DNA of 64,000 nucleotides from Martelella alba (GCF_005217455.1 NZ_SZPQ01000001.1:372001-436000), one strand, 5' to 3'; positions 34,107 through 45,514 are shown, counted from the first letter of the stretch. Made by a program: numbers and translations. Notes: generated by a model from the sequence alone, not told the origin.

Positions 34107-35132
34107 TTATCCCCGATTGGCGCCGGTCAGGTCCAAAACCAGAGGACGGAGCAGGGCCATGCCGTCGCGCGCGCGTTTGGCTATCTGCCCGGTCAAATGC
34201 TTATCCAGATAAGTCAGGTTATCGCGCTGGCTTTGATAGCGAACCATTCCCTGGGGAAAATTACGGCTGACCCGGCGTTCCCGGCAACCGTCGCCGTTGA
34301 TACCGGAACCGACGTCCAGCACCGCGAAGCCCGCCTTGGCGAATGGCAGGGCGTCGGTCGGACAGCGTTGCTCATCCGGCACGCCGGCATTAATGATCAA
34401 CGGGATGCCCGCCCGGCGCGCCCGGTTGCCGAGGCTTTTGACGATATCGCCCAAACGGGCGTCGCCATTGTTCGGGCTGTAGTCGATACGCAGTTTTTCG
34501 CCGCCGATCAGGCTGTCGAGATTCAGCACCAGCAGCGTGTTGCGTTTCTCTTGCGGCGGCATGCGTCGCAGATAATCCTCCGCCCCCTGGGTTTCCGGCT
34601 CGACGGTACTGAGCGCCACCCACCGGACACCGATCCGCAAGGGGGACTTGCTCAATATCCGGGCTAAATCCAGCATAACGCCAAGTCCCGAGGCATTGTC
34701 ATCCACCCCTTGCAGGGTTAATCCGCCGAGATTATTGTTGAGATCGTCGTCGTTACGCGGCAAAAAGGTATCAAGGTGAGCGATAATCAGAATTTCCTCG
34801 CCGGAAGAACCGGCTTTGGCGGCGATGACCGACGTGGCGGTGATTTTGCGCAAGTCGGCTTTTCCGTCGCCGCCGCGGTAGGCGTAACGGGTATCAAAGG
34901 CGCGCAAATTGCTTTGATAGCCCATCCGGGCCAGTTGCCGCTGCACATAATCCGCCGCCATCAGTTCGGCTGGGCTGCCCGCCATGCGACCGGGGAAGTA
35001 GGTGGCGATGTACCGCATTTGTTCTTCGGCATAATGATCGGGCGTTGTCGCCGCGGCCGGGGCGCAAACCGCCATGAGGCCGGCGAGGCATAGCATTAAC
35101 CGGGCGCGCTTGCTGCGACCGTGGTGAAACAT
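34107..35132 (-). CDS. iap: Iap-like periplasmic M28-family peptidase, possibly inactive
   Basis: The 341-residue precursor resembles E. coli Iap (345 aa), the aminopeptidase that converts alkaline phosphatase isozymes. It has a signal peptide (about 1-28) and the M28 zinc motifs AHLDT (His119) and GVDDNASG (Asp144/Asp145), plus NLDSLIG (Asp206). By hand alignment the catalytic Glu-Glu of Iap (GEEEGKLGA) becomes TVEPETQGA, so the first Glu is Val177, and the last His ligand (SWHDVRLDN) becomes RYQSQRDN. Activity is therefore doubtful. ATG 35132 is favoured over 35150 by AAGG spacing. The position next to the cys genes is conserved with E. coli. Confidence 0.82.
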   Translation of the reverse strand: MFHHGRSKRARLMLCLAGLMAVCAPAAATTPDHYAEEQMRYIATYFPGRMAGSPAELMAADYVQRQLARMGYQSNLRAFDTRYAYRGGDGKADLRKITATSVIAAKAGSSGEEILIIAHLDTFLPRNDDDLNNNLGGLTLQGVDDNASGLGVMLDLARILSKSPLRIGVRWVALSTVEPETQGAEDYLRRMPPQEKRNTLLVLNLDSLIGGEKLRIDYSPNNGDARLGDIVKSLGNRARRAGIPLIINAGVPDEQRCPTDALPFAKAGFAVLDVGSGINGDGCRERRVSRNFPQGMVRYQSQRDNLTYLDKHLTGQIAKRARDGMALLRPLVLDLTGANRG

Positions 35133-35394
35133 AAACCTTATCCTTGTCATTGGGCGCGGCCGACTATAACGCCGCGGCTCTCAGCGCTATAGTATGTTCC
35201 GGCCGCGGGTTCAACACAATTTGAACTCGTCGGCCGTACGCGCTTACCGCACTTTTGGTTGCGCTTCGAAGACCTTATGTCAATCGCAGCGTTATTCCAT
35301 TAAAGCAAATGTAATTCCAATTAAGAATTTAATAGAACATCTCTGCAAGACGTATAGTCATTTTATTGCTAAATCCTATGATATAAAGGTTGCC

Positions 35395-36810
35395 GTGGAG
35401 TATTTACCCTTATTTGCCGATCTCAGGCAGCGCCCGGTGCTGGTTGTCGGCGGCGGCGATATCGCCGCGCGTAAAATTCATCTGCTGCTGCGCGCCGGCG
35501 CGGAGGTCAGGGTGGCGGCGCGCGATGTGCTGCCCGAGCTGGCGCGCCTGGCTTCCGAGGGTCGCATCAGCCTGGTGGGCCGGACGTTCAATCCCGATCA
35601 GTTGGCCGGCGTTTTTCTGGTGATCGCCGCCACCAATGACCCGGCCCTTAACGCCGAGGTATCCGCGGCGGCGGATAAGCGTTGCCTGCTGGTTAACGTG
35701 GTGGATGATCAACCGAAGTGCTCGTTTATTTTCCCTTCTATTGTCGATCGATCGCCGATTACCGTCGCCATCTCCTCCGGGGGTAAAGCGCCGGTGCTGG
35801 CGCGTCTTTTGCGGGAAAAGCTGGAATCGCTGCTACCGGCCTTCATTGGCCCGCTGGCGGATATCGCCGGCGCCTGGCGCGATCGGGTCAAACAACGATT
35901 TCCGACCCTCGCTGGCCGTCGTCGCTTTTGGGAGGATGCCTTAAATGGTCGTTTCGCCAGTCTGGCGGCCGTCGGCCGGTACGCCAATGCGCAAGAGGCC
36001 TTGCGTGAGGCCCTGGACGGGCAGGGCGAAAACGGCGGCGAGGTGGCCCTGGTGGGGGCCGGTCCCGGTGACAGCGGTTTGCTGACTTTGCGCGGACTGC
36101 AACTTCTCCAGCAAGCGGATGTGGTGTTGCACGATAACCTGGTGGGCGAGGCGGTTCTGGAGTTGATTCGGCGCGACGCGGATCGGATTAATGTCGGCAA
36201 ACGTTGCGGCGCTCCCTCTATGTCGCAGGACCAGATCAACCGGTTGCTTATTGATCATGCCCGCGAGGGGAAACGGGTGGTCCGTCTGAAAGGCGGCGAT
36301 CCGTTTATTTTCGGCCGAGGCGGCGAAGAGCTGCAAGCGGCGGCGGCGGCCGGTATTCCGTTCCAGGTTGTGCCGGGCGTCACCGCCGCCTCCGGCGCCA
36401 GCGCCTATGCCGGCATCCCCCTGACCCATCGCGAACACGCCCAAAGCGTCACGCTCATCACCGGTCATGCCTGCGCCGACGGCGCGGCGCTGGATTGGCG
36501 GGCGTTGGCCGCCGGCCGGCAAACACTGGCGTTTTATATGGGTGTGGCCAATGGGGCGGAAATCCGCCGCCGGCTTATCGACCATGGCCGTTCGCCGCAA
36601 ACGCCGGCGGCGGTGATATGCCGCGGCACCCGACCGGATCAGCAGGTTTTCATCGGCACCCTGGACCGGTTGGAGGATTTGACGCGGCAGGCGACATCGC
36701 CGGCCTTGCTGATTATCGGCGAAGTGGCGTCTTTGCACGATGAACTCGCTTGGTTCGGGCACCATGAGCAAGGGGCGCGCCCCCGCGCGCCGCTGGTTAA
36801 TTTGGCTTAA
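35395..36810 (+). CDS. cysG: siroheme synthase CysG
   Basis: The 471-residue trifunctional enzyme has a precorrin-2 dehydrogenase/sirohydrochlorin ferrochelatase half (about 1-205, NAD motif [11 protein letters not shown]) and a SAM uroporphyrinogen III methyltransferase half (about 215-460, [16 protein letters not shown] and [19 protein letters not shown]). It makes the siroheme used by CysI. The start is the GTG at 35395, giving [14 protein letters not shown], with AAAGG six bases upstream. The open frame continues upstream to 35194 with no family match. In E. coli cysG lies with nirBD; here it heads a cysG-cysDNC operon, as in several other enterobacteria. Confidence 0.93.
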   Translation: MEYLPLFADLRQRPVLVVGGGDIAARKIHLLLRAGAEVRVAARDVLPELARLASEGRISLVGRTFNPDQLAGVFLVIAATNDPALNAEVSAAADKRCLLVNVVDDQPKCSFIFPSIVDRSPITVAISSGGKAPVLARLLREKLESLLPAFIGPLADIAGAWRDRVKQRFPTLAGRRRFWEDALNGRFASLAAVGRYANAQEALREALDGQGENGGEVALVGAGPGDSGLLTLRGLQLLQQADVVLHDNLVGEAVLELIRRDADRINVGKRCGAPSMSQDQINRLLIDHAREGKRVVRLKGGDPFIFGRGGEELQAAAAAGIPFQVVPGVTAASGASAYAGIPLTHREHAQSVTLITGHACADGAALDWRALAAGRQTLAFYMGVANGAEIRRRLIDHGRSPQTPAAVICRGTRPDQQVFIGTLDRLEDLTRQATSPALLIIGEVASLHDELAWFGHHEQGARPRAPLVNLA

Positions 36811-36820
36811 GGATTTCAAT

Positions 36821-37729
36821 ATGGATCAACAACGACTCACTCATTTGCGGCAACTGGAGGCGGAAAGTATCCATATCATCCGTGAGGTGGCTGCTGAGTT
36901 CGCCAATCCGGTCATGCTGTATTCGATCGGCAAAGATTCCTCGGTGATGCTGCACCTGGCGCGCAAGGCCTTCTTTCCCGGTAATCTGCCGTTTCCGTTG
37001 CTGCACGTGGACACCGGCTGGAAATTTCGCGAGATGTACGAATTTCGCGATCGCACCGCCAAAACCTACGGCTTCGAGTTATTGGTGCATCGCAATCCGG
37101 ACGGCGTGGCTATGGGCATCAACCCGTTTATTCATGGCAGCGCCAAGCACACCGATATCATGAAAACCGAAGGCCTCAAACAGGCGCTCAATCAACACGC
37201 TTTCGATGCGGCATTTGGCGGCGCCCGGCGCGATGAGGAAAAGTCCCGCGCCAAAGAGCGTATCTATTCCTTCCGCGACCGTTTTCACCGCTGGGATCCG
37301 AAAAACCAGCGCCCCGAGCTGTGGCACAATTACAACGGCCAGATCAACAAGGGGGAAAGCATCCGGGTTTTCCCGCTGTCCAACTGGACCGAGCTGGATA
37401 TCTGGCAGTACATCTATCTGGAAAATATCGAAATCGTGCCGCTGTATCTGGCGAAACCCCGTCCGGTACTGGCTCGCGACGGCATGTTGATCATGGTCGA
37501 CGACGATCGCATTGATTTACGGCCCGGCGAAATGATCTCTCAGCGGATGGTGCGCTTTCGCACCCTGGGTTGCTGGCCGTTGACCGGCGCGGTGGAATCC
37601 CATGCCCAAACCTTGCCGGAAATCATTGAGGAGATGCTGGTTTCCACCACCAGCGAGCGCCAGGGCCGGGTAATCGACCGCGATCAGTCCGGGTCGATGG
37701 AATTGAAGAAACGTCAGGGCTATTTCTGA
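36821..37729 (+). CDS. cysD: sulfate adenylyltransferase subunit 2
   Basis: The 302-residue catalytic subunit of ATP sulfurylase has the same size as E. coli CysD. The PP-loop motif is [13 protein letters not shown], and [17 protein letters not shown] and the ending [13 protein letters not shown] are conserved. With CysN it adenylates sulfate to APS. ATG 36821 has AAGGA at spacing 7 that overlaps the cysG stop codon, so cysG and cysD are tightly coupled. The longer frame from 36740 lies inside cysG. Confidence 0.97.
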   Translation: MDQQRLTHLRQLEAESIHIIREVAAEFANPVMLYSIGKDSSVMLHLARKAFFPGNLPFPLLHVDTGWKFREMYEFRDRTAKTYGFELLVHRNPDGVAMGINPFIHGSAKHTDIMKTEGLKQALNQHAFDAAFGGARRDEEKSRAKERIYSFRDRFHRWDPKNQRPELWHNYNGQINKGESIRVFPLSNWTELDIWQYIYLENIEIVPLYLAKPRPVLARDGMLIMVDDDRIDLRPGEMISQRMVRFRTLGCWPLTGAVESHAQTLPEIIEEMLVSTTSERQGRVIDRDQSGSMELKKRQGYF

Positions 37730-37741
37730 GGAGCGAGCGGG

Positions 37742-39169
37742 ATGAACACGACCATAGCCGAACAAATTGCCGAACAAGGCGGCGTCGAGGCCTATCTGCG
37801 GGCGCAGCAATATAAGACCCTGTTGCGTTTCCTGACTTGCGGCAGTGTGGATGACGGTAAAAGCACCTTGATTGGCCGGTTGCTCCATGATACCCGGCAA
37901 ATTTACGAAGATCAGCTCAGCACCCTGCATTCCGACAGTAAACGTCTGGGCACCCAGGGGGAAAAGCTGGACCTGGCTTTGCTGGTGGACGGTTTACAGG
38001 CCGAACGCGAGCAAGGCATTACCATCGATGTGGCCTACCGGTATTTTTCCACCGAGAAGCGCAAATTCATCATTGCCGATACCCCGGGACATGAGCAATA
38101 CACCCGCAATATGGCCACCGGCGCGTCCACCTGCGATCTGGCCGTCTTGCTTATCGATGCGCGCAAAGGCGTACTCGACCAGACCCGGCGGCACAGTTTC
38201 ATCAGCACGCTGCTCGGTATCCGCCATCTGCTGGTGGCGGTCAACAAGATGGACCTGGTCGGTTATGATCAACAGGTATTCGAGGGCATTAAACAGGATT
38301 ACCTGACTTTCGCCGAAGAACTGCCGGTGGACCTGAGCATCACCTTTGTGCCGATTTCCGCGCTGGACGGCGATAACGTGGCACAGCCGGGTAAAACCCT
38401 GTCGTGGTACAAGGGGCCGACCTTGCTGGACGTGCTGGAAACCGTGGAAGTGGCCGAGCGCGGCGCCCAGCGGCCGCTGCGTTTCCCGGTACAATACGTC
38501 AATCGGCCCAACCTGGATTTTCGCGGCTATGCCGGTACCGTGGCCGGCGGCATATTGCGGGTCGGCCAGGGGGTAAAAGTGTTGCCCTCCGGCGTGACGT
38601 CAACGGTCGCCCGCATCGTTTCCTTTGACGGCGCCCTTGACCGGGCCGGTCCGGGCGAGGCGGTGACGGTGGTGTTGTCCGACGAGGTGGATATCAGTCG
38701 CGGCGACCTTCTGGTGGATGCCGCCGAAATGCTGCAACCGGTGCGCCATGCCAAGGTGGATGTGGTCTGGATGACGGAGCAGCCACTGGTGACCGGCCAG
38801 AGCTACGATATCAAGATAGCCCATAAAAAGACCCGGGCCAGGGTGGAAAACATCGAGTATCAAGTGGACATCAACAGCCTGACCCAACGTGCGGCGGACA
38901 GCCTGCCCCTCAATGGCATCGGCCTGGTGGAACTGGCCTTCGACGAACCCTTGGCGCTGGATAGCTATCCGAATAATGCCGTCACCGGCGGGATGATTTT
39001 TGTCGATCGGCTGAGCAACGGTACGGTGGGCGCCGGCATGGTCCGCGAACCCATCGCCGAGGTGTTCCGTGAAAAAGACAGCCACAGCGCCTTTGAACTG
39101 GAGCTTAACGCCCTGGTCCGCCGGCATTTCCCCCATTGGGGCGCGCGCGATTTGCTGGGAGGCAAATAA
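37742..39169 (+). CDS. cysN: sulfate adenylyltransferase subunit 1 (GTPase)
   Basis: The 475-residue EF-Tu-like GTPase couples GTP hydrolysis to APS formation by CysD. G motifs are [13 protein letters not shown] (G1), [12 protein letters not shown] (G3) and NKMDLV (G4). Length equals the E. coli protein. It starts 12 bases after cysD with GAGGAG upstream, and its stop is one base before cysC. It is not fused to CysC, unlike NodQ-type proteins. Confidence 0.97.
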   Translation: MNTTIAEQIAEQGGVEAYLRAQQYKTLLRFLTCGSVDDGKSTLIGRLLHDTRQIYEDQLSTLHSDSKRLGTQGEKLDLALLVDGLQAEREQGITIDVAYRYFSTEKRKFIIADTPGHEQYTRNMATGASTCDLAVLLIDARKGVLDQTRRHSFISTLLGIRHLLVAVNKMDLVGYDQQVFEGIKQDYLTFAEELPVDLSITFVPISALDGDNVAQPGKTLSWYKGPTLLDVLETVEVAERGAQRPLRFPVQYVNRPNLDFRGYAGTVAGGILRVGQGVKVLPSGVTSTVARIVSFDGALDRAGPGEAVTVVLSDEVDISRGDLLVDAAEMLQPVRHAKVDVVWMTEQPLVTGQSYDIKIAHKKTRARVENIEYQVDINSLTQRAADSLPLNGIGLVELAFDEPLALDSYPNNAVTGGMIFVDRLSNGTVGAGMVREPIAEVFREKDSHSAFELELNALVRRHFPHWGARDLLGGK

Positions 39170-39170
39170 T

Positions 39171-39788
39171 ATGGCCGGACTTGACACGGCGGCAAAAAAT
39201 CATGTTGTCTGGCACGATCACCCGGTCAGGCGGGAGGATCGCGAGCGGTTGCGCCGGCATCAGGGCGCGGTGGTCTGGTTCACCGGTTTGTCGGGTTCCG
39301 GAAAGTCCACCCTGGCGGGCGTGTTGGAGCAGGAATTGCATCGTGCCGGCGTCAGCACCTATTTGCTTGACGGCGACAATGTTCGGCACGGATTGTGCCG
39401 GGATCTGGGTTTTGACGACGACGACCGCCGGGAGAATATCCGCCGGGTGGGGGAGGTCGCCCGCCTGATGGTGGATGCCGGATTACTGGTCTTGACGGCT
39501 TTTATTTCCCCCCATCGGGCAGAGCGCCGGATGGTGCGGGATATGCTGCCCCCCGGTCGTTTTATTGAAGCGTTTGTGGATACCCCTCTGGCGGTTTGCG
39601 AGGCGCGCGATCCGAAAGGTTTGTACAAGAAAGCGCGAGCGGGCGAGCTCGCGCATTTCACCGGCATCGATTCGGCTTACGAGGCGCCGGAACGGCCGGA
39701 GATCCGGCTTGACGGCCAACAATTGGTAACACATTTAACCGACCAAGTGTTAGATCTGCTGCGTAGCCGCGTTATTATCACTCCCTGA
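39171..39788 (+). CDS. cysC: adenylylsulfate kinase
   Basis: The 205-residue kinase phosphorylates APS to PAPS, the CysH substrate. The P-loop [25 protein letters not shown] and [16 protein letters not shown] are diagnostic. ATG 39171 has GGGAGG at spacing 8. An in-frame ATG at 39069 lies within cysN and adds unrelated residues. It is the last biosynthetic gene of the cysG-cysDNC cluster. Confidence 0.96.
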   Translation: MAGLDTAAKNHVVWHDHPVRREDRERLRRHQGAVVWFTGLSGSGKSTLAGVLEQELHRAGVSTYLLDGDNVRHGLCRDLGFDDDDRRENIRRVGEVARLMVDAGLLVLTAFISPHRAERRMVRDMLPPGRFIEAFVDTPLAVCEARDPKGLYKKARAGELAHFTGIDSAYEAPERPEIRLDGQQLVTHLTDQVLDLLRSRVIITP

Positions 39789-39855
39789 GTAGAGTTTACC
39801 GGCGCCGCTCTCCCCCCGACGCATGCCGGCGAATCAACCCCAGGGATCAAGACGT

Positions 39856-40212
39856 ATGTTGAATGTTACCCAGTCAAAGCCCGTGATGCCGGTGACCTCC
39901 GGACTGCCCGACGCGGCCCGCGGCGTCGAGCGCGGCGTCGAGGAACCTTCCTACGGTTTCTGGGGCGGTACGGCGGCGTTTATCTTTTACTGGCTGGCAT
40001 TCGCCGTTCCGCTGCTTATCCATGGCGCCAACGCGCTATTCTTCCTCTTGTACACTTGGCCGTTTTTCCTGGCCCTGCTGCCGTTGTCCGTGCTCATCGG
40101 CATTATTTTCGGCACGGTGCTGGCCGGACGCGTCTGGCTGATGATTCTCTGCATCGGGGCGGCGGTGTCGAGCCTGTTCTGGCTGGTCTTCTCGCTGCTG
40201 ACCTGTTGGTAG
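39856..40212 (+). CDS. ygbE: DUF3561 inner-membrane protein YgbE
   Basis: The 118-residue protein has about three hydrophobic segments after residue 38. The TWPFFLALLPLSVLIGII stretch and FFLLYTWPFF match E. coli YgbE, which occupies the same place between cysC and ftsB. Function is unknown. The hydrophilic N-terminus has a near-repeat (GVERGVEEP). ATG 39856 is chosen over 39823, but neither has a strong ribosome binding site. Confidence 0.85.
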   Translation: MLNVTQSKPVMPVTSGLPDAARGVERGVEEPSYGFWGGTAAFIFYWLAFAVPLLIHGANALFFLLYTWPFFLALLPLSVLIGIIFGTVLAGRVWLMILCIGAAVSSLFWLVFSLLTCW

Positions 40213-40371
40213 CGGTCCGTCAAGATGGGCCGCTGGTAACAAAGCGTAAATAACCTGCATTATTCGGTACAAAAAAACGGCTTTTTATCTTATTAGCGCC
40301 GCATTCTTATCGTGCGGTGTGGAGTCCGGCCGCAAGTTATGGGATGATTGGGCAGTCTATCAGGGGGCGGG

Positions 40372-40692
40372 ATGGGAAAACTTACGCTGCTGTTACTGGT
40401 ACTGCTCGGCTGGCTGCAATATTCCTTGTGGCTGGGTAAGAACGGCGTGCATGACCTGGTCCGGGTTCGGGACGATGTCGCGCAGCAGCAGGGCAGTAAC
40501 GCCAAGCTCAAGGCGCGCAACGATCAGCTTTTTGCTGAAATCGATGATCTGAACGATGGCCAGGAAGCCATTGAGGAACGCGCTCGCAACGAACTCGGCA
40601 TGATTAAGCCGGGTGAAAGTTTCTACCGTCTGGTGCCGGACCAATCCAAACGCCAGACACCCGCTCCGGCTTCACAAGATACTGTGCAATGA
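40372..40692 (+). CDS. ftsB: cell division protein FtsB
   Basis: The 106-residue bitopic protein has a short cytoplasmic N-terminus, a TM helix (about 4-20: [17 protein letters not shown]) and a periplasmic coiled coil (about 30-70) with [17 protein letters not shown] and [16 protein letters not shown]. It forms the FtsQBL divisome complex. ATG 40372 follows GGGGGCGG; the ATG at 40348 adds eight residues. It overlaps ispD by four bases (ATGA), so the two are translationally coupled. Confidence 0.95.
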   Translation: MGKLTLLLLVLLGWLQYSLWLGKNGVHDLVRVRDDVAQQQGSNAKLKARNDQLFAEIDDLNDGQEAIEERARNELGMIKPGESFYRLVPDQSKRQTPAPASQDTVQ

Positions 40693-41411
40693 CCCCCGTC
40701 GTTTTACCCGATATCACCGCGATCCTGCCGGCCGCCGGCATCGGCAGCCGTATGCATTGCGATTGTCCGAAACAATATCTCGCCATCGGCGGCAAAACCC
40801 TGCTTGAACACGCGGTTGACGCGTTGCTGACGCAAACCAGCATCCGGCGGGTGATAGTGGCGGTCAGCGCCGAGGACGAGTATTTCGACCGCCTCCCTCT
40901 GCGCGACGACTCCCGCGTCAGCCGGGTTATCGGCGGCAAGACCCGGGCTGAATCGGTGATGGCCGGCCTGTGTGGCGCCCGGGGGGCCGAATGGGTATTG
41001 GTGCATGATGCCGCCCGTCCCTGTCTGCACCAGGAGGATCTGGCCCGCCTGTTGTCGGTCGCCGTCCATTCGGCGGTGGGTGGCATTCTGGCGGCGCCGG
41101 TGCGCGATACCATGAAGCGGGCGCGCCCCGGCGGCAGCGCCATCGACCATACCGTCAATCGCCAGGACCTCTGGCATGCGCTGACGCCGCAACTCTTTCC
41201 CCTGTCATTGCTGAAAAACTGTCTGGCCCGGGCGCTGGCGGAGGGCGCGGTGATAACCGACGAGGCGTCGGCCTTGGAACATTGCGGCTATCAGCCGCTA
41301 CTGGTGCCCGGCCGGGCGGATAATATCAAGGTGACCCAGCCGGAGGATCTGGCGCTGGCGACGTTTTATTTTTCCCGAATGGCCGGCGATAATCCGACGC
41401 GCCCGCGGTAA
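40689..41411 (+). CDS. ispD: 2-C-methyl-D-erythritol 4-phosphate cytidylyltransferase
   Basis: The 240-residue MEP-pathway enzyme makes CDP-methylerythritol. The nucleotide-binding motif is [11 protein letters not shown], followed by [26 protein letters not shown] and the ending region [12 protein letters not shown] are conserved. The start overlaps the ftsB stop. It is followed at 24 bases by ispF, the usual ispDF pair. Confidence 0.96.
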   Translation: MTPVVLPDITAILPAAGIGSRMHCDCPKQYLAIGGKTLLEHAVDALLTQTSIRRVIVAVSAEDEYFDRLPLRDDSRVSRVIGGKTRAESVMAGLCGARGAEWVLVHDAARPCLHQEDLARLLSVAVHSAVGGILAAPVRDTMKRARPGGSAIDHTVNRQDLWHALTPQLFPLSLLKNCLARALAEGAVITDEASALEHCGYQPLLVPGRADNIKVTQPEDLALATFYFSRMAGDNPTRPR

Positions 41412-41435
41412 TGGGCCAATAAAAGGAGAATGCCA

Positions 41436-41912
41436 ATGCGAATCGGCCATGGTTTCGATGTGCATAAGTTCGGCGGCGAGGGGCCGCTGATTATCGGCGG
41501 CGTACGCATACCCTATTCACAGGGGCTACTGGCCCATTCCGACGGCGATGTGGCGCTGCACGCGCTGACCGATGCCTTGCTGGGCGCCGCGGCGCTGGGC
41601 GACATCGGCAAGCTGTTTCCGGATACCGATCCGGCCTATGGGGGCGCCGACAGTCGGCTGCTGCTGCGCGAAGCCTGGCGCCTTGTCCGGGAGAAAGGGT
41701 TTACGCTCGGCAATGTCGATATCACCCTGATCGCCCAAGCGCCAAAGATGGCGCCGCATATTCCGCAAATGCGCGTCAATATCGCCGAGGATCTCGGCTG
41801 CCATATGGACGACGTCAATGTGAAAGCCACCACTACCGAGCAACTGGGCTTTACCGGCCGGGGCGAGGGCATTGCCTGCGAAGCGGTGGCCCTGCTATCG
41901 AAAGCCGCATAA
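41436..41912 (+). CDS. ispF: 2-C-methyl-D-erythritol 2,4-cyclodiphosphate synthase
   Basis: The 158-residue trimeric enzyme cyclises CDP-ME-2-phosphate to MEcPP. Zinc ligands Asp8, His10 and His42 are in place ([18 protein letters not shown]), and [18 protein letters not shown] is the family signature. Two ATGs (41430, 41436) are in frame. AAGGAG at about 41423-41428 is correctly spaced only for 41436, which also gives the family start [10 protein letters not shown]. The stop overlaps the truD ATG by one base. Confidence 0.96.
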   Translation: MRIGHGFDVHKFGGEGPLIIGGVRIPYSQGLLAHSDGDVALHALTDALLGAAALGDIGKLFPDTDPAYGGADSRLLLREAWRLVREKGFTLGNVDITLIAQAPKMAPHIPQMRVNIAEDLGCHMDDVNVKATTTEQLGFTGRGEGIACEAVALLSKAA

Positions 41913-42949
41913 TGGAACACTTCGATCAGGGATTGTTCCGTTTGCACGGCGCGCCGGCGGCGCGCGGGGTAATGAAGGCCGGTTGGGAAGATTTTCGGGT
42001 GGAAGAGGACTTGGGATTCGCGCCGGACGGCGAGGGAGAACATGTCCTGGTGCGCGTGCGTAAATCCGGCTGCAACACGCCCTTTGTCGCCGACGCGCTG
42101 GCGAAATTCGCCGGGTTGCCGGCCAGGGCGGTCAGCTATGCCGGGCTAAAAGATCGGCAGGCGGTGACGGAACAGTGGTTCTGCCTGCATATGCCCGGCA
42201 AGGCAACACCGGATTTTACCGCTTTTCATCTTAATGGTTGCCAGGTACTGGAGTCTGCCCGCCACCGCCGTAAATTGCGCATCGGCACGCTGCGCGGCAA
42301 CCGGTTTGCCTTAATTCTGCGCGACATAGATGATCCCGAGGCGGTGGAACGCCGTTTACCCTTGCTGGGCCAACAGGGGGTCCCCAACTATTTCGGGCCG
42401 CAGCGATTCGGCAGGCAAGGCAATAACCTCGTCCAGGCGCAGGCCTGGGCGCGCGATGAGATTCGGATCAAAGATCGCGCCAAACGCAGTTTCACGCTTT
42501 CGGCGGCCCGCAGCGCGCTGTTCAACGCCGTGGTCAGCGAACGCCTGGCGCGTTTCGGTCGCTGGCATCTGCTGGAGGGCGACGCGTTGCAACGGGTTGG
42601 TCGGGGCAGCTGGTTTTTGGCGTCGGCGCCGGAGTTGCCGCAACTGCGCGAACGCCTGCGGCGGGGCGAGTTGGTGCCCACCGCTCCATTGCCGGGCATC
42701 GGCAAGCCGGGGGCGACGGCATGCGCCGAACTGTTCGAGCGCCAATGCCTAAGCCGGCAACCGGAACTGTTGTCGTTATTAATTCGCGAACGGGTGGAAG
42801 CGGATCGCCGCGCCATGCTGGTGACGCCGGGCGACTTTCGCTGGTATTGGCGGGATACGGCCACGCTGGAATTGCACTTTGATTTACCGGCTGGCTGTTT
42901 CGCCACCAGCGTCGTGCGGGAATTGCTCGAACTGCCCCCGGAACCCTGA
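41912..42949 (+). CDS. truD: tRNA pseudouridine(13) synthase
   Basis: The 345-residue TruD forms pseudouridine 13 in tRNA. The catalytic Asp81 is in [15 protein letters not shown], and [15 protein letters not shown] is the second family motif. It overlaps ispF by one base (TAATG). In E. coli surE overlaps truD; here a 153-base spacer separates them. Confidence 0.95.
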   Translation: MEHFDQGLFRLHGAPAARGVMKAGWEDFRVEEDLGFAPDGEGEHVLVRVRKSGCNTPFVADALAKFAGLPARAVSYAGLKDRQAVTEQWFCLHMPGKATPDFTAFHLNGCQVLESARHRRKLRIGTLRGNRFALILRDIDDPEAVERRLPLLGQQGVPNYFGPQRFGRQGNNLVQAQAWARDEIRIKDRAKRSFTLSAARSALFNAVVSERLARFGRWHLLEGDALQRVGRGSWFLASAPELPQLRERLRRGELVPTAPLPGIGKPGATACAELFERQCLSRQPELLSLLIRERVEADRRAMLVTPGDFRWYWRDTATLELHFDLPAGCFATSVVRELLELPPEP

Positions 42950-43102
42950 ATTAGGCACTTCACCGCCATGGCGTTTCATGCGATTATTGCGCTATTCCGG
43001 TCCCGGATAGTTTGCCGGTCCCCGCGCCAAAGGCGGCCGTCGGGTTCGGTGGGTCGACGGCGCGTTGAAAATTATCATAAAAGTCATAAAGCAAATCAAC
43101 TT

Positions 43103-43864
43103 ATGCGCATACTGCTAAGTAACGATGATGGAATCCATGCGCCCGGCATTCAAGCGCTGGCGGTCGCTTTGCGTCAATTTGCCCAGGTGCAGGTCGTCGC
43201 GCCCGATCGCAACCGGAGCGGGGCATCCAATTCCCTGACGCTGGATATGCCCTTGCGGACATTCCGCCATGCCGATGGCGATATCTCGGTCATATCCGGC
43301 ACGCCCACCGATTGCGTTTATTTGGGCGTAAACGCCCTGATGCGGCCCATGCCGGATATTGTGGTGTCCGGCATTAACGCCGGCCCCAATCTTGGCGATG
43401 ATGTCATTTATTCCGGTACGGTGGCCGCGGCCATGGAAGGACGGCATCTGGGCCTACCGGCGCTGGCGGTATCGCTTAATGGTGAACGGCACTACGATAC
43501 CGCCGCGGTCGTCGCCGGCCGGCTGATAAGAGCGCTGGCGCAGGAACCGTTGCGCACGGGCAAAATCCTCAATGTGAATGTGCCCGACCTGCCGCTGGCG
43601 GAGATTCGCGGTATCCGGGTAACCCGTTGCGGCAGCCGCCACCCGGCAGGCCAGGCCATTGCCCAGCGTGATCCGCGCGGGCGGGAAATGTTCTGGATCG
43701 GGCCGCCGGGCGAAATGCTGGACAATGGCCCGGATACCGATTTCGCCGCCATTGATGAAGGGTTTGTTTCCATTACGCCGCTACAGGTGGATTTGACCGC
43801 TTATTCCGCCCAGTCGGTTCTGGCGGCGTGGCTGACCAAGGCTGAGGTTGGCGCGACATGGTGA
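43103..43864 (+). CDS. surE: 5'/3'-nucleotidase SurE
   Basis: The 253-residue survival protein is a metal-dependent nucleoside monophosphatase. The metal site includes Asp8-Asp9 ([12 protein letters not shown]), the [10 protein letters not shown] loop and [30 protein letters not shown] 43103 gives the family start; the frame is open to 42968 upstream but unmatched. The ribosome binding site is weak. It overlaps pcm by seven bases. Confidence 0.95.
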   Translation: MRILLSNDDGIHAPGIQALAVALRQFAQVQVVAPDRNRSGASNSLTLDMPLRTFRHADGDISVISGTPTDCVYLGVNALMRPMPDIVVSGINAGPNLGDDVIYSGTVAAAMEGRHLGLPALAVSLNGERHYDTAAVVAGRLIRALAQEPLRTGKILNVNVPDLPLAEIRGIRVTRCGSRHPAGQAIAQRDPRGREMFWIGPPGEMLDNGPDTDFAAIDEGFVSITPLQVDLTAYSAQSVLAAWLTKAEVGATW

Positions 43865-44484
43865 ATCGGCGGACCCAGGCGTTGATAGATCAGCTCCGCA
43901 ACCTTGGCATCCGGGACGAGCGTCTGCTACAGGCTATCGAAGCGGTGCCGCGCGAGCGCTTCGTGGACGAGGCTTTCGAACTTAAAGCCTACGACAACAT
44001 CGCCTTACCCATCGGCTCGGGTCAGACCATCTCCCAACCGTACATCGTCGCCCGTATGACTGAGTTGTTGCGGTTGCAACCCACCTCCCGCGTGCTGGAA
44101 ATCGGCACCGGTTCCGGCTACCAGACCGCCATTCTGGCGAATTTGGTACAGCATGTCTGCTCGGTGGAGCGAATCAAAAAATTACAATGGCAAGCCAAGC
44201 GCCGGCTAAAGCAACTGGATTTGCACAATGTTTCCACTCGCCACGGCGACGGCTGGCTGGGCTGGCCGTCTCGCGGTCCCTATGACGCCATTATCGTCAC
44301 CGCCGCGCCTTTGGAAATTCCGCAAGCGTTGATGGCCCAATTGGACGAAGGGGGAATTATGGTATTGCCGGTAGGGGAGGATATTCAGAAACTGACCACC
44401 GTCCGGCGACAAGGCGGCGAGTTCACCGTTACCCCTGTCGAGGCGGTGCGGTTTGTGCCGCTTATCAAAGGCGAACTGGCTTGA
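43858..44484 (+). CDS. pcm: protein-L-isoaspartate O-methyltransferase
   Basis: The 208-residue SAM enzyme repairs isoaspartyl residues in aged proteins. It has [13 protein letters not shown] and the SAM motif [15 protein letters not shown], and its length equals the E. coli enzyme. It is coupled to surE by overlap. In E. coli nlpD follows within about 150 bases; here the gap is 1030 bases and filled with repeat remnants. Confidence 0.96.
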   Translation: MVNRRTQALIDQLRNLGIRDERLLQAIEAVPRERFVDEAFELKAYDNIALPIGSGQTISQPYIVARMTELLRLQPTSRVLEIGTGSGYQTAILANLVQHVCSVERIKKLQWQAKRRLKQLDLHNVSTRHGDGWLGWPSRGPYDAIIVTAAPLEIPQALMAQLDEGGIMVLPVGEDIQKLTTVRRQGGEFTVTPVEAVRFVPLIKGELA

Positions 44485-44630
44485 GCGCCGCGCCAGGCGC
44501 GCTGTATGGACAACCGGGCTTATTGTCGCCCCGTGCTTTCCCGCCCGGCGCCGACATTAGCTGATATGCCGGCCCGGGATGATCGGGCGGCAACATTTTC
44601 GCCTCAATAATCCCGTCACACCCATCGTCT

Positions 44631-44709
44631 ACTCTGAATCCGACGCGTTCCATCGCGGCGGCAAGCGAGCGCAGCCGACAAAGAGGCAACGTGAAGTATG
44701 ACGAGTATA
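44631..44709. repeat. shortened copy of the intergenic hairpin repeat (copy E)
   Basis: GGCGGCAAGCGAGCGCAGCCGACAAAG-GGCAAC-GTGAAGTATGACGAGTATAA matches the reverse complement of the canonical copy at 52034-52160, with the central hairpin missing. It lies in the pcm-nlpD gap. The rest of 44485-45514 outside the repeat copies shows no gene I can support. Confidence 0.55.
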
Positions 44710-45040
44710 AATTTCTATTTTAGCCAATGCGCATCGCGGCGGATGGGTTATTGCCATTACGCTCCCGGTAAATTGCGCGCCCGTTTTTTGAACAAGATAA
44801 TATGAACCAGAGGAATTATCTGATATAGGCGATATTGCCGGGGATTTCTTCATCCCCGTTGAACCGGTTATACTTCCCGTTATCTCGTGGATGGCAGTAA
44901 TCGCCCGCCGCCGGTGAAAATCTTTCCCTGAATATGCCCCCTATTTCATCGCCCTTTTGTTGGCGGCGGACACCCCGCGCAATCACGGTGTATCCCTGCG
45001 TGCGGGAATGATGGCGGACCGCCCGTTCCTCGCCGCAAAC

Positions 45041-45123
45041 CCATCGCGGGCGATTCATATTCGTTGCCGATGAATTTGCCGCGCGCTTGTCGGCCGACGC
45101 GACTCAAATTATTCAGGGTATAT
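45041..45123. repeat. right half of a long hairpin repeat (copy C)
   Basis: The order CCATCGCGGGCGATTCA, ATTCGTTGCCGATGAAT (an inverted repeat), GCCGCGCGCTTGTCGGCC, GCGACTCAAATTATTCAGG and GTATAT parallels the right halves of copies A and B. The left half is too diverged to define; it may begin near 44866. Confidence 0.55.
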
Positions 45124-45514
45124 CCACTTTATTTCACCGCAATTGCCGTTTCGCGCTGAAAGCAAGCCCGATGATTTCGGCAATGGACGGCGTTTTTTTA
45201 AATTTCTATACAACTCGTGTATGGCACCCTCCCCAGTATATTGCTAGCATTGACATCAGATATTTGCGATTTTAAGGAAGCGTGGAAATATTCTCGTACG
45301 TGTGGTCGCGCATAAAAGCGGGATCTTCACCCAACGTCATTTGGGGTTTGCGTGGCGGCGACCCTTCGCAGAGACAGGATGCCTCGCCTTTATCCCCGGG
45401 AACTTAGCGGGTTTGGTGACGGGGGTAACCGGGGCCGCCCACTAAAAGGTCATGACAGTATGATGAATAACACGTGTTTGGAACGATGATTGGCGTTACT
45501 GCCATAGGGGAGAA

